Source: an uncultured Campylobacter sp. (GTDB lineage Bacteria; Campylobacterota; Campylobacteria; Campylobacterales; Campylobacteraceae). From it: a stretch of DNA of 64,000 nt. Below the pieces are notes generated by a model, which was not told the DNA's origin, ran no database searches, and was given only the letters and a program-made list of their open reading frames with translations. Of this stretch, positions 25,198 to 34,783 are shown one piece after another. The DNA is taken from positions 1 to 64,000 of the forward strand of contig NZ_CAUQKJ010000001.1 in assembly GCF_963518785.1 (NCBI RefSeq), written 5' to 3'. Position numbers and translations under genes: made by a program. Each line of letters opens with the position of its first letter. Position 1 is the stretch's first letter.

Positions 25198-25865
25198 TTC
25201 AGACCTTTTAAAATTTATCTTTAATTTACGATTCAGCCGCGCCTTTAATACATATACAGCGCAGGCATCGGCACGCTGTAACTGCCGCGTTCGCAGCATT
25301 ACGCAAATATCGTGCGCTCTGCGAACGTGGCGCGAAATTTTAGGGCGCGGCCGTGCTGTTTTAAGCGCGACTGGCGCGATATACACGCTCATAACTTAAA
25401 CGCAATCCTAATTGCGCGGACGCGGTTTGAAACACGATTCGCATTAGGCGCGACAAAATCGCTATTTTTCGCGCGGCTTAAATGTGATTCTGTCGGTAAA
25501 TTTTACCGCCAGCCGCACTCTGCTGAGCAAGTAGCGCCAAGTCCACGTTTAAAAATTTTATGCCGAGCTGCGCTAAAATTCCGCGCCTAAGCTGTATATA
25601 TCCCTAGCTCGTGGCGCCGCAAGACGCTCCGTAACATTTACCTGCTCGTAGTAAATATTTTGCACGCGAGCGAATTTTGCACCCAAGCGCCGCACGTTTT
25701 GCTTTAAATTTAGCGCGATGGGCTTTAAATTTTAAATTTACCGCCTTCGCGCTTTGTTTATACGCAAGATTTGTGCCGCTCGCCAAACTTATATCCGCGG
25801 AGCAAATCTTGGCGCCGAAATAAAATTTCATCTAGCTCGCAAAATGCGTAGCGCGTAAAATTTCA
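25198..25865. other. Gene-free spacer
   Basis: I see no supported gene in these 668 bp between two minus-strand genes. Short open frames give arginine- and alanine-rich peptides with no start signal. RAATTY words recur, mainly after 25330. It resembles the gene-free DNA at 64-1257. Confidence 0.55.
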
Positions 25866-27704
25866 TCACTTGTTTTTCTGAAAGTACGCGTCCACGCCGT
25901 TTGCGATACCCTGAGCGATGCGGTCTTGATAGGCGCTTTTGCCTAAATTTTTACCCTCCTGCGGGTGCGTAATGTAGCCGATCTCCACGAGCACCGCGGG
26001 CATCGTAGCGCCCACCAGCACCCAAAATGGCGCCTCGCGCACGCCTCCGTCTCTGCTTGAAAAGCTCTTTTTGACCGAGCTTAGCATATAGCTTTGAATA
26101 TCGATGGCAAGCTTGTTTGAGGATATTATCTTCTCGCGATTTAAGAAATTTAAAAAGGTCTGCTTTGAAAAGGTATTCATATCCTCCAAATCGCCCCTAT
26201 TTTCGAGCGCGGCGGCGTTTTTACTGCGTTCGCTTCTAGCCGGGCTTAAGAAAAAGGTCTCCACACCGCTCATTTTAAGTGCTGAGCTAGCGTTAGGAGC
26301 GGCGTTTGCGTGGATCGAAATAAACATATCAGCATTTCTTTTAGCGGCGAAAGCGGTGCGCGACCTTAAATTTATAAACACGTCGGTGCTGCGCGTATAA
26401 AGCACCTTGTATCCGCGCTTGGTAAGCAGCGCACCGAGCTTTTTGGATGTGGCTAGCACGACATTTTTTTCCTTTAGCCCGTTTCCGACCGCGCCAGAAT
26501 CGCTGCCGCCGTGACCGGGGTCGATTACGATGAGCTTGCCCTTAGTGGATTTGTAAATTTTACCGGCGGCCACAGAGGTCGATTTGGCGCCCCCTGATTC
26601 CTCTATCGTGCTGATTTGCGGCTCGCTATCTTGCTCGCGCCCGCGTTTGCGCCCTGATTTTTGATCCTTGTTTTTTTCTGCGCGCGCAGATTTTGCGGCT
26701 TTTAAGCCTTCAGCCGTACTTAAAATCATCATATTGCCGTTAATTTCAACGTTTGCATTGAATTCTTTCGGATCGCTAAGTACGATGCGCACGGTTTTAT
26801 CGTTGTATTGCGAGACGCGTACATCGCTAACAAAGCTATCTTTAAGCCGTGTTTTTTGCGATTTTTGCCGCGCGCTAAAATCAATCACGAAGCGAAAATT
26901 ATCGCTACTTGCGATCGTAAAATCTTTATAATCGCCGCGCTTTAGATCGCGGTTGAACTCAAGTACGATCTCGTTTTTATCGCCGCGCAGTGATGCTAAA
27001 GCGAGTTTGGCATCGGGGGCGGATTTTTTTATACTGCTTTTGCGAAGCTCAGAATCTAATCGCTCAGTCGTAGCGCTATCCGCGGAATTCTGCGCTTGTA
27101 AGGAGTCGTCGGCTCCTGCGGGATTTTCGCTTGAGTCGCTGCCATGCGGATCGTCTGTTGAATTTTTTGCGTCGTCCGCGCCGTGAGGTCTAGTCGAGCG
27201 TAAGAATTCCAAATCCTCGCTAGATAGCGAGCTTAGATCGGCTTCTTCTGGCGCGCGCGTCTTTTTGAGATTTTTGGAAGTGGAATTTTTTGAATTCTTA
27301 GAATTTTTTGAGGCGGAGGCTTTGGGGCTATGCGCTAAATTTGAAGCATTTTTCTCGTCCGAGCTTTTGGAATTTTTTGCGTTTTCATCTTTGAGCTTTT
27401 TAGAATTCGTGCTGCTATCGCTTGCTTTGCCTTGTAATTTGGCTAGCGCAGATTCATAAGGCGAGGAGTCGAGTCCTAAATTTTTCGAGCTGTAAACCAG
27501 CCTCTTTAGCGCTTTGATGCGGACCTCTTTATCGGACGCGCCTTGGTAGAGCGATTTTAGCTCCTTGTGCAGCGAGCGCTTGTAATTCGGCGTCGCTACG
27601 ATGAAATCCTTGTCGAATTTCGCAAAAAACGCCTCGCTCGAAGCTCCAAACGCCAATACGCAGCTAAAAGCTGCGATTAGAAAAATTTTAACTATCTTCG
27701 CCAT
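25866..27704 (-). CDS. amiA: N-acetylmuramoyl-L-alanine amidase, AMIN plus Amidase_3 domains
   Basis: After a signal peptide and a low-complexity stretch (about residues 90-215, Lys/Asn/Ser-rich), an AMIN domain (about 228-330) is followed by an Amidase_3 domain (about 390-608). Zinc ligands and catalytic residues are visible: DPGHGG, LKEKNV, SIHAN and AVLVEIGYITHP. The enzyme cuts the stem peptide from the glycan to split septal peptidoglycan. The degenerate EnvC-like protein at 15615-16997, controlled by FtsEX, is the expected activator. The gene overlaps the upstream oxidoreductase gene by 17 bp. The order matches Cj1269c-Cj1270c as I recall. The low-complexity part lies between the signal peptide and the AMIN domain and carries about ten RAATTY words. 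Confidence 0.9.
   Translation of the reverse strand: MAKIVKIFLIAAFSCVLAFGASSEAFFAKFDKDFIVATPNYKRSLHKELKSLYQGASDKEVRIKALKRLVYSSKNLGLDSSPYESALAKLQGKASDSSTNSKKLKDENAKNSKSSDEKNASNLAHSPKASASKNSKNSKNSTSKNLKKTRAPEEADLSSLSSEDLEFLRSTRPHGADDAKNSTDDPHGSDSSENPAGADDSLQAQNSADSATTERLDSELRKSSIKKSAPDAKLALASLRGDKNEIVLEFNRDLKRGDYKDFTIASSDNFRFVIDFSARQKSQKTRLKDSFVSDVRVSQYNDKTVRIVLSDPKEFNANVEINGNMMILSTAEGLKAAKSARAEKNKDQKSGRKRGREQDSEPQISTIEESGGAKSTSVAAGKIYKSTKGKLIVIDPGHGGSDSGAVGNGLKEKNVVLATSKKLGALLTKRGYKVLYTRSTDVFINLRSRTAFAAKRNADMFISIHANAAPNASSALKMSGVETFFLSPARSERSKNAAALENRGDLEDMNTFSKQTFLNFLNREKIISSNKLAIDIQSYMLSSVKKSFSSRDGGVREAPFWVLVGATMPAVLVEIGYITHPQEGKNLGKSAYQDRIAQGIANGVDAYFQKNK
27065..27480. repeat. RAATTY-rich low-complexity part of amiA
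   Basis: About ten RAATTY words (GAATTC, GAATTT, AAATTT) in about 420 bp encode a Lys/Asn/Ser-rich linker before the AMIN domain. It is less dense than the arrays in rluD or folC. Confidence 0.65.
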
Positions 27705-28776
27705 TTATAAGTTTTTCTATCAATTCCTTCACGGATATTATCTCGTTTAATCGCCATCCGTTCGCACCGGTAAAAAACAGACCGCTTTGCGTTTTACCCA
27801 GATACGCGTCGCTTAGGCGGTCGGCGATGCAGTATCCTACGGCATTAGCGCCTTTGCCGCGCTCGCAAGGGCTTACGCAGTTGCTGATACAGCGGATCTT
27901 AGGCGCCGTGCCTGCGGCGATCATATCTTGCAGATTAGTATGAATGCCGCGCGCGGGATAGCCTACGGGCGATTTTAGAAGCCGGATGTCCTCTTTTTTG
28001 GCGTTAAGAAGTACTTGCTTAAATTCCTCTGCGGCGTCGCATTCAAAGGTGCCGATGAAGCGCGTACCCATCTGCACGCCATCCGCGCCCAAAGATTTCA
28101 CGCGTTCGATGTCGCTCTTATCCCAAATTCCGCCTGCGGCAAAGAGCGGGAAGTTGCCCCATTGCGAGATTTCTGCTTTTACTTGCGGGATTAGATTATC
28201 TAGCGCAAACGCCGGATCGCCGCACTGCTCGTAGGTAAAGCCCTGATGTCCGCCGCTAAGAGGGCCTTCGAGCACTACGGCGTCGGGAATTCTGTCGTAG
28301 CGCTGCTTCCAGCGCTTGGCGATGATCTTAAGAGCCTTAGCTGAGGAGACGATGGGTACGAGCGCGACGTCCGGAAAATCGGCCGTAAATTCCGGCAGAT
28401 TGGTAGGAAGCCCGGCGCCGCTTATGATGATGTCGATACCCGCCTCGCACGTGTCGCGCACGATGCGTTCGTAGTCGTTCGCCGCACACATTACGTTCAT
28501 CCCCAAAGGCGCATCGCCGCAAATTTTACGGGCGTTTTGCACGATGGTAAAAAGCGCCTCTTTGCTATAAAAATTCTCGCTTTGATATGGTCTGCCATCG
28601 AGCGATTTTTTGGCAAATTTAAGATTTTCGTAGTAGCCGGTGCCGACCGAGCTAATGACGCCTAGACAGCCGTTTAGGCTGACATTGCCGGCAAGATTAT
28701 CCCAGCTGATACCAAGTCCCATGCCGCCTTGAATTATCGGGTGCGCAATCTCGTGTTTGCCTATTTTTATACTCAT
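27688..28776 (-). CDS. Nitronate monooxygenase-family FMN enzyme
   Basis: The TIM-barrel flavoenzyme opens HPIIQGGMGLGISWDNLAGNVS and has the FMN-binding blocks FAAGGIWDKSDIERVKSLGADGVQMGTRF. It belongs to the 2-nitropropane dioxygenase group, which also includes FabK enoyl-ACP reductases. At 362 residues, with a cysteine-rich end (CISNCVSPCERG), it is closer to the nitronate monooxygenase-like proteins found in Campylobacter beside tyrS (Cj1270c). The substrate in vivo is not settled. It overlaps amiA by 17 bp and shares one base with the tyrS stop codon, so it is part of the tyrS-amiA transcription unit. Confidence 0.85.
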   Translation of the reverse strand: MSIKIGKHEIAHPIIQGGMGLGISWDNLAGNVSLNGCLGVISSVGTGYYENLKFAKKSLDGRPYQSENFYSKEALFTIVQNARKICGDAPLGMNVMCAANDYERIVRDTCEAGIDIIISGAGLPTNLPEFTADFPDVALVPIVSSAKALKIIAKRWKQRYDRIPDAVVLEGPLSGGHQGFTYEQCGDPAFALDNLIPQVKAEISQWGNFPLFAAGGIWDKSDIERVKSLGADGVQMGTRFIGTFECDAAEEFKQVLLNAKKEDIRLLKSPVGYPARGIHTNLQDMIAAGTAPKIRCISNCVSPCERGKGANAVGYCIADRLSDAYLGKTQSGLFFTGANGWRLNEIISVKELIEKLINGEDS

Positions 28777-29981
28777 TAATCTACCTTTAATCTGGCGAAT
28801 TTTTTCTTCCCTACTTGAAGCGTGTATTCGCCCGAGCTAAGCTGAAGCTGCTCATCTAAAATTTTATTTTGATCGATACTGACGGCGTTTGATTTTATTA
28901 GCCTGCGCGCATCCGAGCTGGATACGGCAAGCTTGCAGCTAATTAACGCCTTTACGATCCATGCAGGCGAGCTTACGTGATATTCCTTGATCTCGCTAGG
29001 AAGCTCGCCGGCGCCGTGGACGCGGTCAAATTCCTGCTTGGCCTCAAAGGCGGTGTTTTCGTCATAAAATTGCGTGACGATCTCGGAGGCAAGCTCCTCC
29101 TTAACCGCCTTGGGATGGATCGAGCCATCCGCCACGAAGCCTTTTATTAGCTCAATATCTTCGCTGCTCTTTTGGCTTAGTAGATTATACCAATCCCACA
29201 TTAACGCATCGCTGATACTCATCACCTTGCCGTACATATCATGAGGCGTATCGGTTACGCCGATATAGTTGCCTAAGCTCTTGCTCATTTTGTTTGTGCC
29301 GTCGGTACCTACCAAAAGCGGCATCATCACGACGCTTTGTTCTTTGCCGACATCATAAATTCTTTGCAGCTGGCGACCCATTAAAAGATTAAATTTCTGA
29401 TCGGTACCGCCGAATTCTATATCGCATTTCATGCAAACGCTGTCGTATCCCTGCAGTAGCGGATACATAAACTCGCTGATGCTGATCGGCTGCTCTGCCT
29501 TGTAGCGCTTCTCAAAGTCGTCGCGCTCGAGCATCCTGGCAACATTGAAAGTGCTTGATAGCTCGATCATACCGCTAGCACCCAGGCGGTTGGTCCATTC
29601 GGAGTTAAACATCACTTTGGTTTTAGCGGGATTTAGAATTTTAAAGACCTGCTGCTCGTAGGTTTTGGCGTTTTGAAGCACAACTTCGCGCGCTAGCTTT
29701 TTGCGAGTCTCGCTCTTGCCCGTAGGATCGCCGATTTGAGCGGTAAAATCACCGATTAGAAACTGCACGATCGCGCCGTGGTTTTGCAAAAATGCAAGCT
29801 TATTTAGCACGACGGCGTGCCCTAGGTGCAGATCCGCAGCAGTGGGGTCCATGCCGATTTTGACGTAAAAGACCTCGCCGCTGTCGTAGTAGCGCCTAAT
29901 CAGTGCCTCTATTTGCTCTTCGCCGATGATCTCCGCGACACCGCGCTTAAAATTTTCCATAATGCCTTGAATGTCAGCCAT
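28776..29981 (-). CDS. tyrS: Tyrosyl-tRNA synthetase
   Basis: The 401-residue class I synthetase has the HIGH-type motif in DPTAADLHLGHAVVL, the KMSKS motif in GTNKMSKSLGNYIG, and a C-terminal S4 RNA-binding domain (ISCKLAVSSSDARRLIKSNAVSID). It charges tRNA-Tyr in the cytosol. The spacing of HIGH and KMSKS and the length fit the TyrRS-type 2 (TyrZ-like) branch. It follows spoT by 14 bp, the order known from C. jejuni. Confidence 0.95.
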   Translation of the reverse strand: MADIQGIMENFKRGVAEIIGEEQIEALIRRYYDSGEVFYVKIGMDPTAADLHLGHAVVLNKLAFLQNHGAIVQFLIGDFTAQIGDPTGKSETRKKLAREVVLQNAKTYEQQVFKILNPAKTKVMFNSEWTNRLGASGMIELSSTFNVARMLERDDFEKRYKAEQPISISEFMYPLLQGYDSVCMKCDIEFGGTDQKFNLLMGRQLQRIYDVGKEQSVVMMPLLVGTDGTNKMSKSLGNYIGVTDTPHDMYGKVMSISDALMWDWYNLLSQKSSEDIELIKGFVADGSIHPKAVKEELASEIVTQFYDENTAFEAKQEFDRVHGAGELPSEIKEYHVSSPAWIVKALISCKLAVSSSDARRLIKSNAVSIDQNKILDEQLQLSSGEYTLQVGKKKFARLKVD

Positions 29982-29995
29982 TTGCTCTCCCTTAT

Positions 29996-32188
29996 TTAGT
30001 TTTTATATACGTCCGTAAGTGATACGAAATCCACGATTTTAAAGCGGTTTTTGAGTTTGTCTTTAATCTCCGTGGAGTCTAAATTTTCGTTTAGCTCGAT
30101 GATAATCTCAAAATAATCCGACGTCGTTTCGCTATTTTCGTTAAGGCTTATCGATACTAGATCGACCTCGAGCTTGACTAAATAGTTCAAAAACGTCGCC
30201 AGCGAGCCGCGCTTGTTTTCTAAATTTAATATGATCTTGTAGCGGTGCGGCGCATTGCGCGTCCATTTTACGAAGATCATCTCATCGGTTTTGATTAGCT
30301 CGCTTGCGCGTTCGCACAGCTTATGATGCACCGTCACGCCGTGTCCGTTGCGAAAGCCGATGATGTCGTCACCGCGCTTTGGGTTGCAGCAGTAATCAAA
30401 CTCAACCTCGTCGATTTTAAAATTTGAATACACCACGATGTTGTCAAATTTTTGCTTCTCAATCTCATACTTGCTGCGAAATTTCATATTGAAAAATTTC
30501 TCTTTGAGCGGGTATTTTTTCAGCGCGTTTACGACGTCTTTTAAAAATACCGAGTCATAGGCAGCTTTGCTGATCTTTTTGTTTAAATTTTCTTTTTCAA
30601 GCCAGCTTAGAATGCTCTCCTTGCTCGTCGTAAAGATCGCGCATAAAATTTTAATCGCTACTTCAAAATTTATATCTCTGATCTTTTGCTTGCAAAATGC
30701 CTTTATCGTCGCGCGCGCCTTGCCCGTTTTTACCGAGCTTAGCCAGCTGCAGCGGTAGTGTGGCTCGCTTCCGGTGATGATATGAACGATGTCGCCGTTT
30801 TTAAGCTCCGTTAGAAGCGGCACCTTGACGCGGTTTATAAAGGCCTCGGTCGCTTTTAAGCCCACTTGAGAGTGTATCTCGTAGGCGTAATCAAGCGCCG
30901 TGGCGCCTCGCGGCAATGTAAAAATTCCGCCCTTGGGCGAATACACGGCGATATCCTCGACGTAGAGGCTGTCTTTGGCGTATTCGTAAAGATCCTCGGC
31001 GTTGGCGTCGTCCTCTTCCTGCATGCCGATGTCGTTTAGCCAATCGAGCTTCGGATTGATCGAGCCGCTATATTTATATTTCCAGTGAGCGGCGACACCG
31101 AATTCTGCGGTGTTATGCATATCGAAGGTGCGGATCTGCACCTCTACGATCATGCTTTCATTAAAAACGGTCGTGTGGATCGTCTGATATCCGTTTTGCT
31201 TAGGAAGCGCGATATAATCCTTAAAGCGCGATATGAGCGGGTTAAATTTAGTATGGATTATACCCAGAGCTAAGTAGCAATCCATCGGCTTTTGCACGAT
31301 GATGCGTATAGCCAAAAGATCGAGCACCTCCTCGATCGAAATTCCTTTGCGCTGCATTTTTAAAAAGATCGAGTAGTAGTGCTTCATCCGCTTTTGGATC
31401 TCAAAGCTACCCTCGCTAAAGCCGTTTGAAAGCATATACTCCTTGATCTTTTCGCTAAATTTGCTCAAGCTCATCTGAAGCTGCTGCTTATGCTCCTCGA
31501 CGTAATCGGCGATCGCAGAATACTCTTTAGGCATAACGTATTTGAAGCTAAGATCTTCAAGCACGTTTTTGATCGATGAAATTCCAAGCCTGTGCGCGAT
31601 CGGCGCGTAAACCAAAAGCGTCTCCTCGCCGATGCGTTTTTGTTTATCGGGGCGAAGTGCGTCTAGGGTTAGCATATTGTGCAGCCTATCGCAGAGCTTT
31701 ACGACTAGGACGCGCTGATCGTTAATGGAGATCATCAGCATCCTGCGGAAGGTAAGCGCGGTGGTGCGAAGCTTGGCGTTGCTATCGCCGGATGGAGCTA
31801 ATTTATCCTCTCTAATGTTTACGATTTTAGTAAGCCCTTCCACGATTTTGGCTACTTCGTCGCCGAATCTTTGTCTAACCTGCTCGATGCTGTAATCTGT
31901 ATCCTCTACTACGTCATGCAATAGCGCAGATATTACCATCGCGTCGTCTCCACCCATAAAAGATACGAAGCAGGCTACCAAAATCGGATGGATCGCATAC
32001 GGCTCGCCGCTTTTGCGAAACTGCCCGTCGTGCTGCGCGATGCATAAATTTATAGCATCCACCAGTAACGGAGTGGGCTCTTTTAGATTATAAAGCAGCT
32101 GCTTGGCGCTTTGAATGTCTTTGGTATCGACGACATCGTCGATGAGACTTTCTAAGAAGTTATCATTAATCCTTGTCAACGATTCCAT
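29996..32188 (-). CDS. spoT: Bifunctional (p)ppGpp synthetase/hydrolase SpoT
   Basis: The 730-residue Rel-type protein has the HD hydrolase domain with ALLHDVVEDTD, the synthetase domain with the KQNGYQTIHTTVF block, a TGS domain (VYSPKGGIFTLPRGATALDYAYEIHSQVG) and a C-terminal ACT domain. The hydrolase and synthetase motifs both look intact, as expected for the single stringent-response enzyme of Campylobacter. The ATG at 32188 lies inside the end of rpoZ (23-bp overlap), so translation is coupled to the RNA polymerase omega subunit, which is itself linked to ppGpp sensing in other bacteria. Confidence 0.95.
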   Translation of the reverse strand: MESLTRINDNFLESLIDDVVDTKDIQSAKQLLYNLKEPTPLLVDAINLCIAQHDGQFRKSGEPYAIHPILVACFVSFMGGDDAMVISALLHDVVEDTDYSIEQVRQRFGDEVAKIVEGLTKIVNIREDKLAPSGDSNAKLRTTALTFRRMLMISINDQRVLVVKLCDRLHNMLTLDALRPDKQKRIGEETLLVYAPIAHRLGISSIKNVLEDLSFKYVMPKEYSAIADYVEEHKQQLQMSLSKFSEKIKEYMLSNGFSEGSFEIQKRMKHYYSIFLKMQRKGISIEEVLDLLAIRIIVQKPMDCYLALGIIHTKFNPLISRFKDYIALPKQNGYQTIHTTVFNESMIVEVQIRTFDMHNTAEFGVAAHWKYKYSGSINPKLDWLNDIGMQEEDDANAEDLYEYAKDSLYVEDIAVYSPKGGIFTLPRGATALDYAYEIHSQVGLKATEAFINRVKVPLLTELKNGDIVHIITGSEPHYRCSWLSSVKTGKARATIKAFCKQKIRDINFEVAIKILCAIFTTSKESILSWLEKENLNKKISKAAYDSVFLKDVVNALKKYPLKEKFFNMKFRSKYEIEKQKFDNIVVYSNFKIDEVEFDYCCNPKRGDDIIGFRNGHGVTVHHKLCERASELIKTDEMIFVKWTRNAPHRYKIILNLENKRGSLATFLNYLVKLEVDLVSISLNENSETTSDYFEIIIELNENLDSTEIKDKLKNRFKIVDFVSLTDVYKN

Positions 32189-32387
32189 CTAATGCGATCT
32201 TACCTTCGGCTAGTTCCAAGATTGCTATATCGGCAAATTTCATCCTGCGAGTATCTACGTTCTCTATGAGCGGAGGTTCGCCAGCGGCTAGCTGCTCGGC
32301 GCGTTTGCTTATCATCAAAGATAGCTTGTACCTGTCTCCGCCCGTTACTTTTAAAGCCTTGGCTACAATTTGTTCAGTTCTCATCAA
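32166..32387 (-). CDS. rpoZ: RNA polymerase omega subunit
   Basis: The 73-residue protein starts MRTEQIVAKALKVTGGDRYKLSLMISKRAEQL and continues AGEPPLI, the omega signature that wraps the beta-prime C-terminus. The ATG at 32384 is the second methionine of the open frame and may be the true start; the reported start adds one residue. The rpoZ-spoT-tyrS order is standard in Campylobacter. Confidence 0.92.
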   Translation of the reverse strand: MMRTEQIVAKALKVTGGDRYKLSLMISKRAEQLAAGEPPLIENVDTRRMKFADIAILELAEGKIALDGIVDKD

Positions 32388-32407
32388 TTCTCCTTAAATT
32401 TTAAATT

Positions 32408-33127
32408 TCAGTTTTTTACGATCGAGCAGGAGCTTAGATCTCCGCCATCGACGATTTTGTATAAATTTCCGCTTTTAAACATATTGCATACGATGATCGG
32501 AAGCGCATTGTCTTTAGCAAGCGCGATAGCCGTATCGTCCATCACCCTGATGTTGTCGTGCAGGGCTTGATCGTAAGTGACTTTGGAAAGCAATTTGGCG
32601 TCTTTAAATTTTTGCGGATCTTTGTCGTAGATCCCCATTACCTTGGTGGCCTTTATGATGGCGTCGGCTCCGATCTCGATAGCGCGGAGAGTGCCCGCGG
32701 TATCGGTCGTGAAGAACGGATTTCCCGTGCCTGCGGCAAAGATCACGACGCGACCCTTTTCCAGGTGTCTTTTGGCACGGCCGATAATGAAGGTCTCGCA
32801 GATCGCCTCCATCTTTATCGCGCTTTGCACGCGCACATCCATGCCTGCGTATTCCAGCGCTTCTCTCATAGCGATTGCGTTTATGACGGTCGCTAGCATG
32901 CCCATATGATCGCCGCTGGTGCGCTTGATGATACCGCTAGCTGCGGCGCTTACGCCTCTTATGATGTTGCCGCCGCCAATTACGATGCCTACTTCGATGC
33001 CGCCCTCCACGAGCTGCTTGATCTCTTTGGCGATAAATTTTAAAATTTCGCTGTCGATCCCAAAGCCGTTCTCTCCCGCTAGCGCTTCACCCGAAAATTT
33101 TACGAGTATGCGATTGTATTTAGCCAT
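32408..33127 (-). CDS. pyrH: UMP kinase
   Basis: The 239-residue amino-acid-kinase-fold protein has VKFSGEALAGENGFGID, the GGGNIIRGV loop, GDHMGMLATVINAIAMREAL, and GTGNPFFTTDTAGTLRA, all typical of PyrH. It phosphorylates UMP to UDP, feeding RNA and the UDP-sugars used by the surface polysaccharide locus. TTAGGAG precedes the ATG. Confidence 0.95.
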   Translation of the reverse strand: MAKYNRILVKFSGEALAGENGFGIDSEILKFIAKEIKQLVEGGIEVGIVIGGGNIIRGVSAAASGIIKRTSGDHMGMLATVINAIAMREALEYAGMDVRVQSAIKMEAICETFIIGRAKRHLEKGRVVIFAAGTGNPFFTTDTAGTLRAIEIGADAIIKATKVMGIYDKDPQKFKDAKLLSKVTYDQALHDNIRVMDDTAIALAKDNALPIIVCNMFKSGNLYKIVDGGDLSSCSIVKN

Positions 33128-33191
33128 AAATTTAGCTCCTAATAAAATTTTAAAATATTATCCAAAAGTCGTTTAAAAATAACTTTTTAGG

Positions 33192-34535
33192 CTATTTTAG
33201 ATGATCTTTAAGGCGTTTTATCCAGATCTTTTTCGGAGCGATTATCTCGCTAGCGCTGCCGTTTACAGCGTGATAGATCAATGTGCCGTGCAAGCTCGCG
33301 TAGTAGCGGATTATGAGGCGCTGCAAATAGGGCTCGTAGCTCGGCACGAACCAGCCGTTATTGCTGATCGCTACGACGTATTTGGGCGAGCCTTCGTAAA
33401 GCTCTGCGCGCGTAGCCTCGTAGCAAACTGCGCTTCTTACGCTTCGCCCGCCAAGCTCGTAGTCGCTAAAACCGCTAGCCGTCGAAAAATCGGTCGCACC
33501 GCCTAACAGCACGCGGTTGATAAAATTTCGCGCAAATTCGGGCAGCGGCACCATTTCGCCAAACGGCACCAAAATGTGCTTATCGAAGCGCTTCATTTCC
33601 CCGTTCGCAAAAAGATAGGCGCTGTTGTAAAATTTCCCGTTCTCATACGCTTCCGCGCCCGCTACGATAGTAATTGCGCGCGATTTTTCCTTTAGAGCTT
33701 CAACTAGCACGTTTTCTAAATTTAGCGGCATCGCAAAGGCGCTCTCGGGCAAAATTATCGCGTCCTGCCCCGCTGCGATCGCATCGTCTATTCGAGCTAA
33801 ATTTGCCAACGCGGCGGATAAAATTTTATCTTTCGCCCAGATGTCGTGCTGCGAAATGTCGGTGTTTGCGAGTGAAATTTTAATCGGTAGCGGCTCGGGC
33901 TCTTTTTGGCTGAATTGCAATGCGCAGATCAAAAACGCCGTGAAAATTAGGGCGTTAAGTTTAGCCCGGGCGCCGCGCCCCCGTAGATACAAAACCGTGC
34001 AAAGCCCCGCTAAAATCAGAGTCAGCGCGCTAAGATCGGCTCTGAAAATTCCATGGCTTAGCAGCAGTTCAAAATTTAGCCAATCAAAGCCGAAAGGATG
34101 GATAAATTTCAGCGCTAAAAGGCATGCAGCGCGCAAAACCGGCGCGTCAAAGATCGCAAAGATGCGGAAAATAAAGGCGTAAACGAGACAAATTCCAAGA
34201 ATTTCAAGCGGGATCAAAAACGCAAGATCGAAATAGATCAGGCTGAAACTGATCCAGTGCATCCACAGCGCGCCGATAAAAAATCCGCACCAAAACCACT
34301 CCGCCTTGCTTGCTTTTAGCAGATAAAAAAGTGCCGCTATCGCAATTAAAGGCGAGAAAAATTCCGCCGCTAGAGCAATTAAACCGTCAAATTTAGAGCT
34401 TAAAATTTCTACAAAAATAAAATTTGAAAGCGCAAGGGCAAGAACAAAGCCTTTATTTATGTAACTTAATGTAAAATAGCTACTTTTTAAATTTCTAATG
34501 AAGGAAACACATGGAACAAGGAAACTTCTTTGCAT
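33192..34535 (-). CDS. lnt: Apolipoprotein N-acyltransferase
   Basis: N-terminal membrane helices lead into a nitrilase-fold domain with the catalytic glutamate in ILPESAFAMPL, the lysine region FDKHILVPFGEMVPLPEF, and the cysteine in SAVCYEATRAELY. It adds the third acyl chain to lipoproteins in the inner membrane. The only in-frame start codons lie at 34535 and 34538, within the first codons of yajC on the other strand, and the ribosome site (AGGA) is very close. Translation from a non-standard codon further in cannot be excluded. The lnt/yajC divergent arrangement matches C. jejuni. Confidence 0.88.
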   Translation of the reverse strand: MQRSFLVPCVSFIRNLKSSYFTLSYINKGFVLALALSNFIFVEILSSKFDGLIALAAEFFSPLIAIAALFYLLKASKAEWFWCGFFIGALWMHWISFSLIYFDLAFLIPLEILGICLVYAFIFRIFAIFDAPVLRAACLLALKFIHPFGFDWLNFELLLSHGIFRADLSALTLILAGLCTVLYLRGRGARAKLNALIFTAFLICALQFSQKEPEPLPIKISLANTDISQHDIWAKDKILSAALANLARIDDAIAAGQDAIILPESAFAMPLNLENVLVEALKEKSRAITIVAGAEAYENGKFYNSAYLFANGEMKRFDKHILVPFGEMVPLPEFARNFINRVLLGGATDFSTASGFSDYELGGRSVRSAVCYEATRAELYEGSPKYVVAISNNGWFVPSYEPYLQRLIIRYYASLHGTLIYHAVNGSASEIIAPKKIWIKRLKDHLK

Positions 34536-34783
34536 CAATCCTGCCTATCGTCGTAATCTTTGCGATTATGTATTTTTTGATTATCAGACCGCAGCAAAAG
34601 CAGGCCAAGGATCATAAAGCGATGGTCGATGCGCTCGGCAAAGGCGATAAGATCATAACTAGCGGTGGCATAAAATGCACGGTCGTGAAAACAAACAATG
34701 ATTTTATCACAGTTAAGCTTAACGATGAGGTCATGGTTGAGCTGGATAAACAATTTGTGGCAAGAAAATTAGATGAGCAGTAA
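34511..34783 (+). CDS. yajC: Sec translocon accessory protein YajC
   Basis: The 90-residue protein has one membrane helix (ILPIVVIFAIMYFLIIRPQQKQAKDH), which includes the family signature, and a small cytoplasmic domain (GDKIITSGGIKC). It associates with SecDF. AAGGAAACAC precedes the ATG. Its end overlaps secD by 11 bp. Confidence 0.95.
   Translation: MEQGNFFASILPIVVIFAIMYFLIIRPQQKQAKDHKAMVDALGKGDKIITSGGIKCTVVKTNNDFITVKLNDEVMVELDKQFVARKLDEQ

Noticed and set aside
25312..25831. Short open frames between the membrane-protein gene and amiA
   Set aside because: They have biased composition, no ribosome sites and no recognisable protein.
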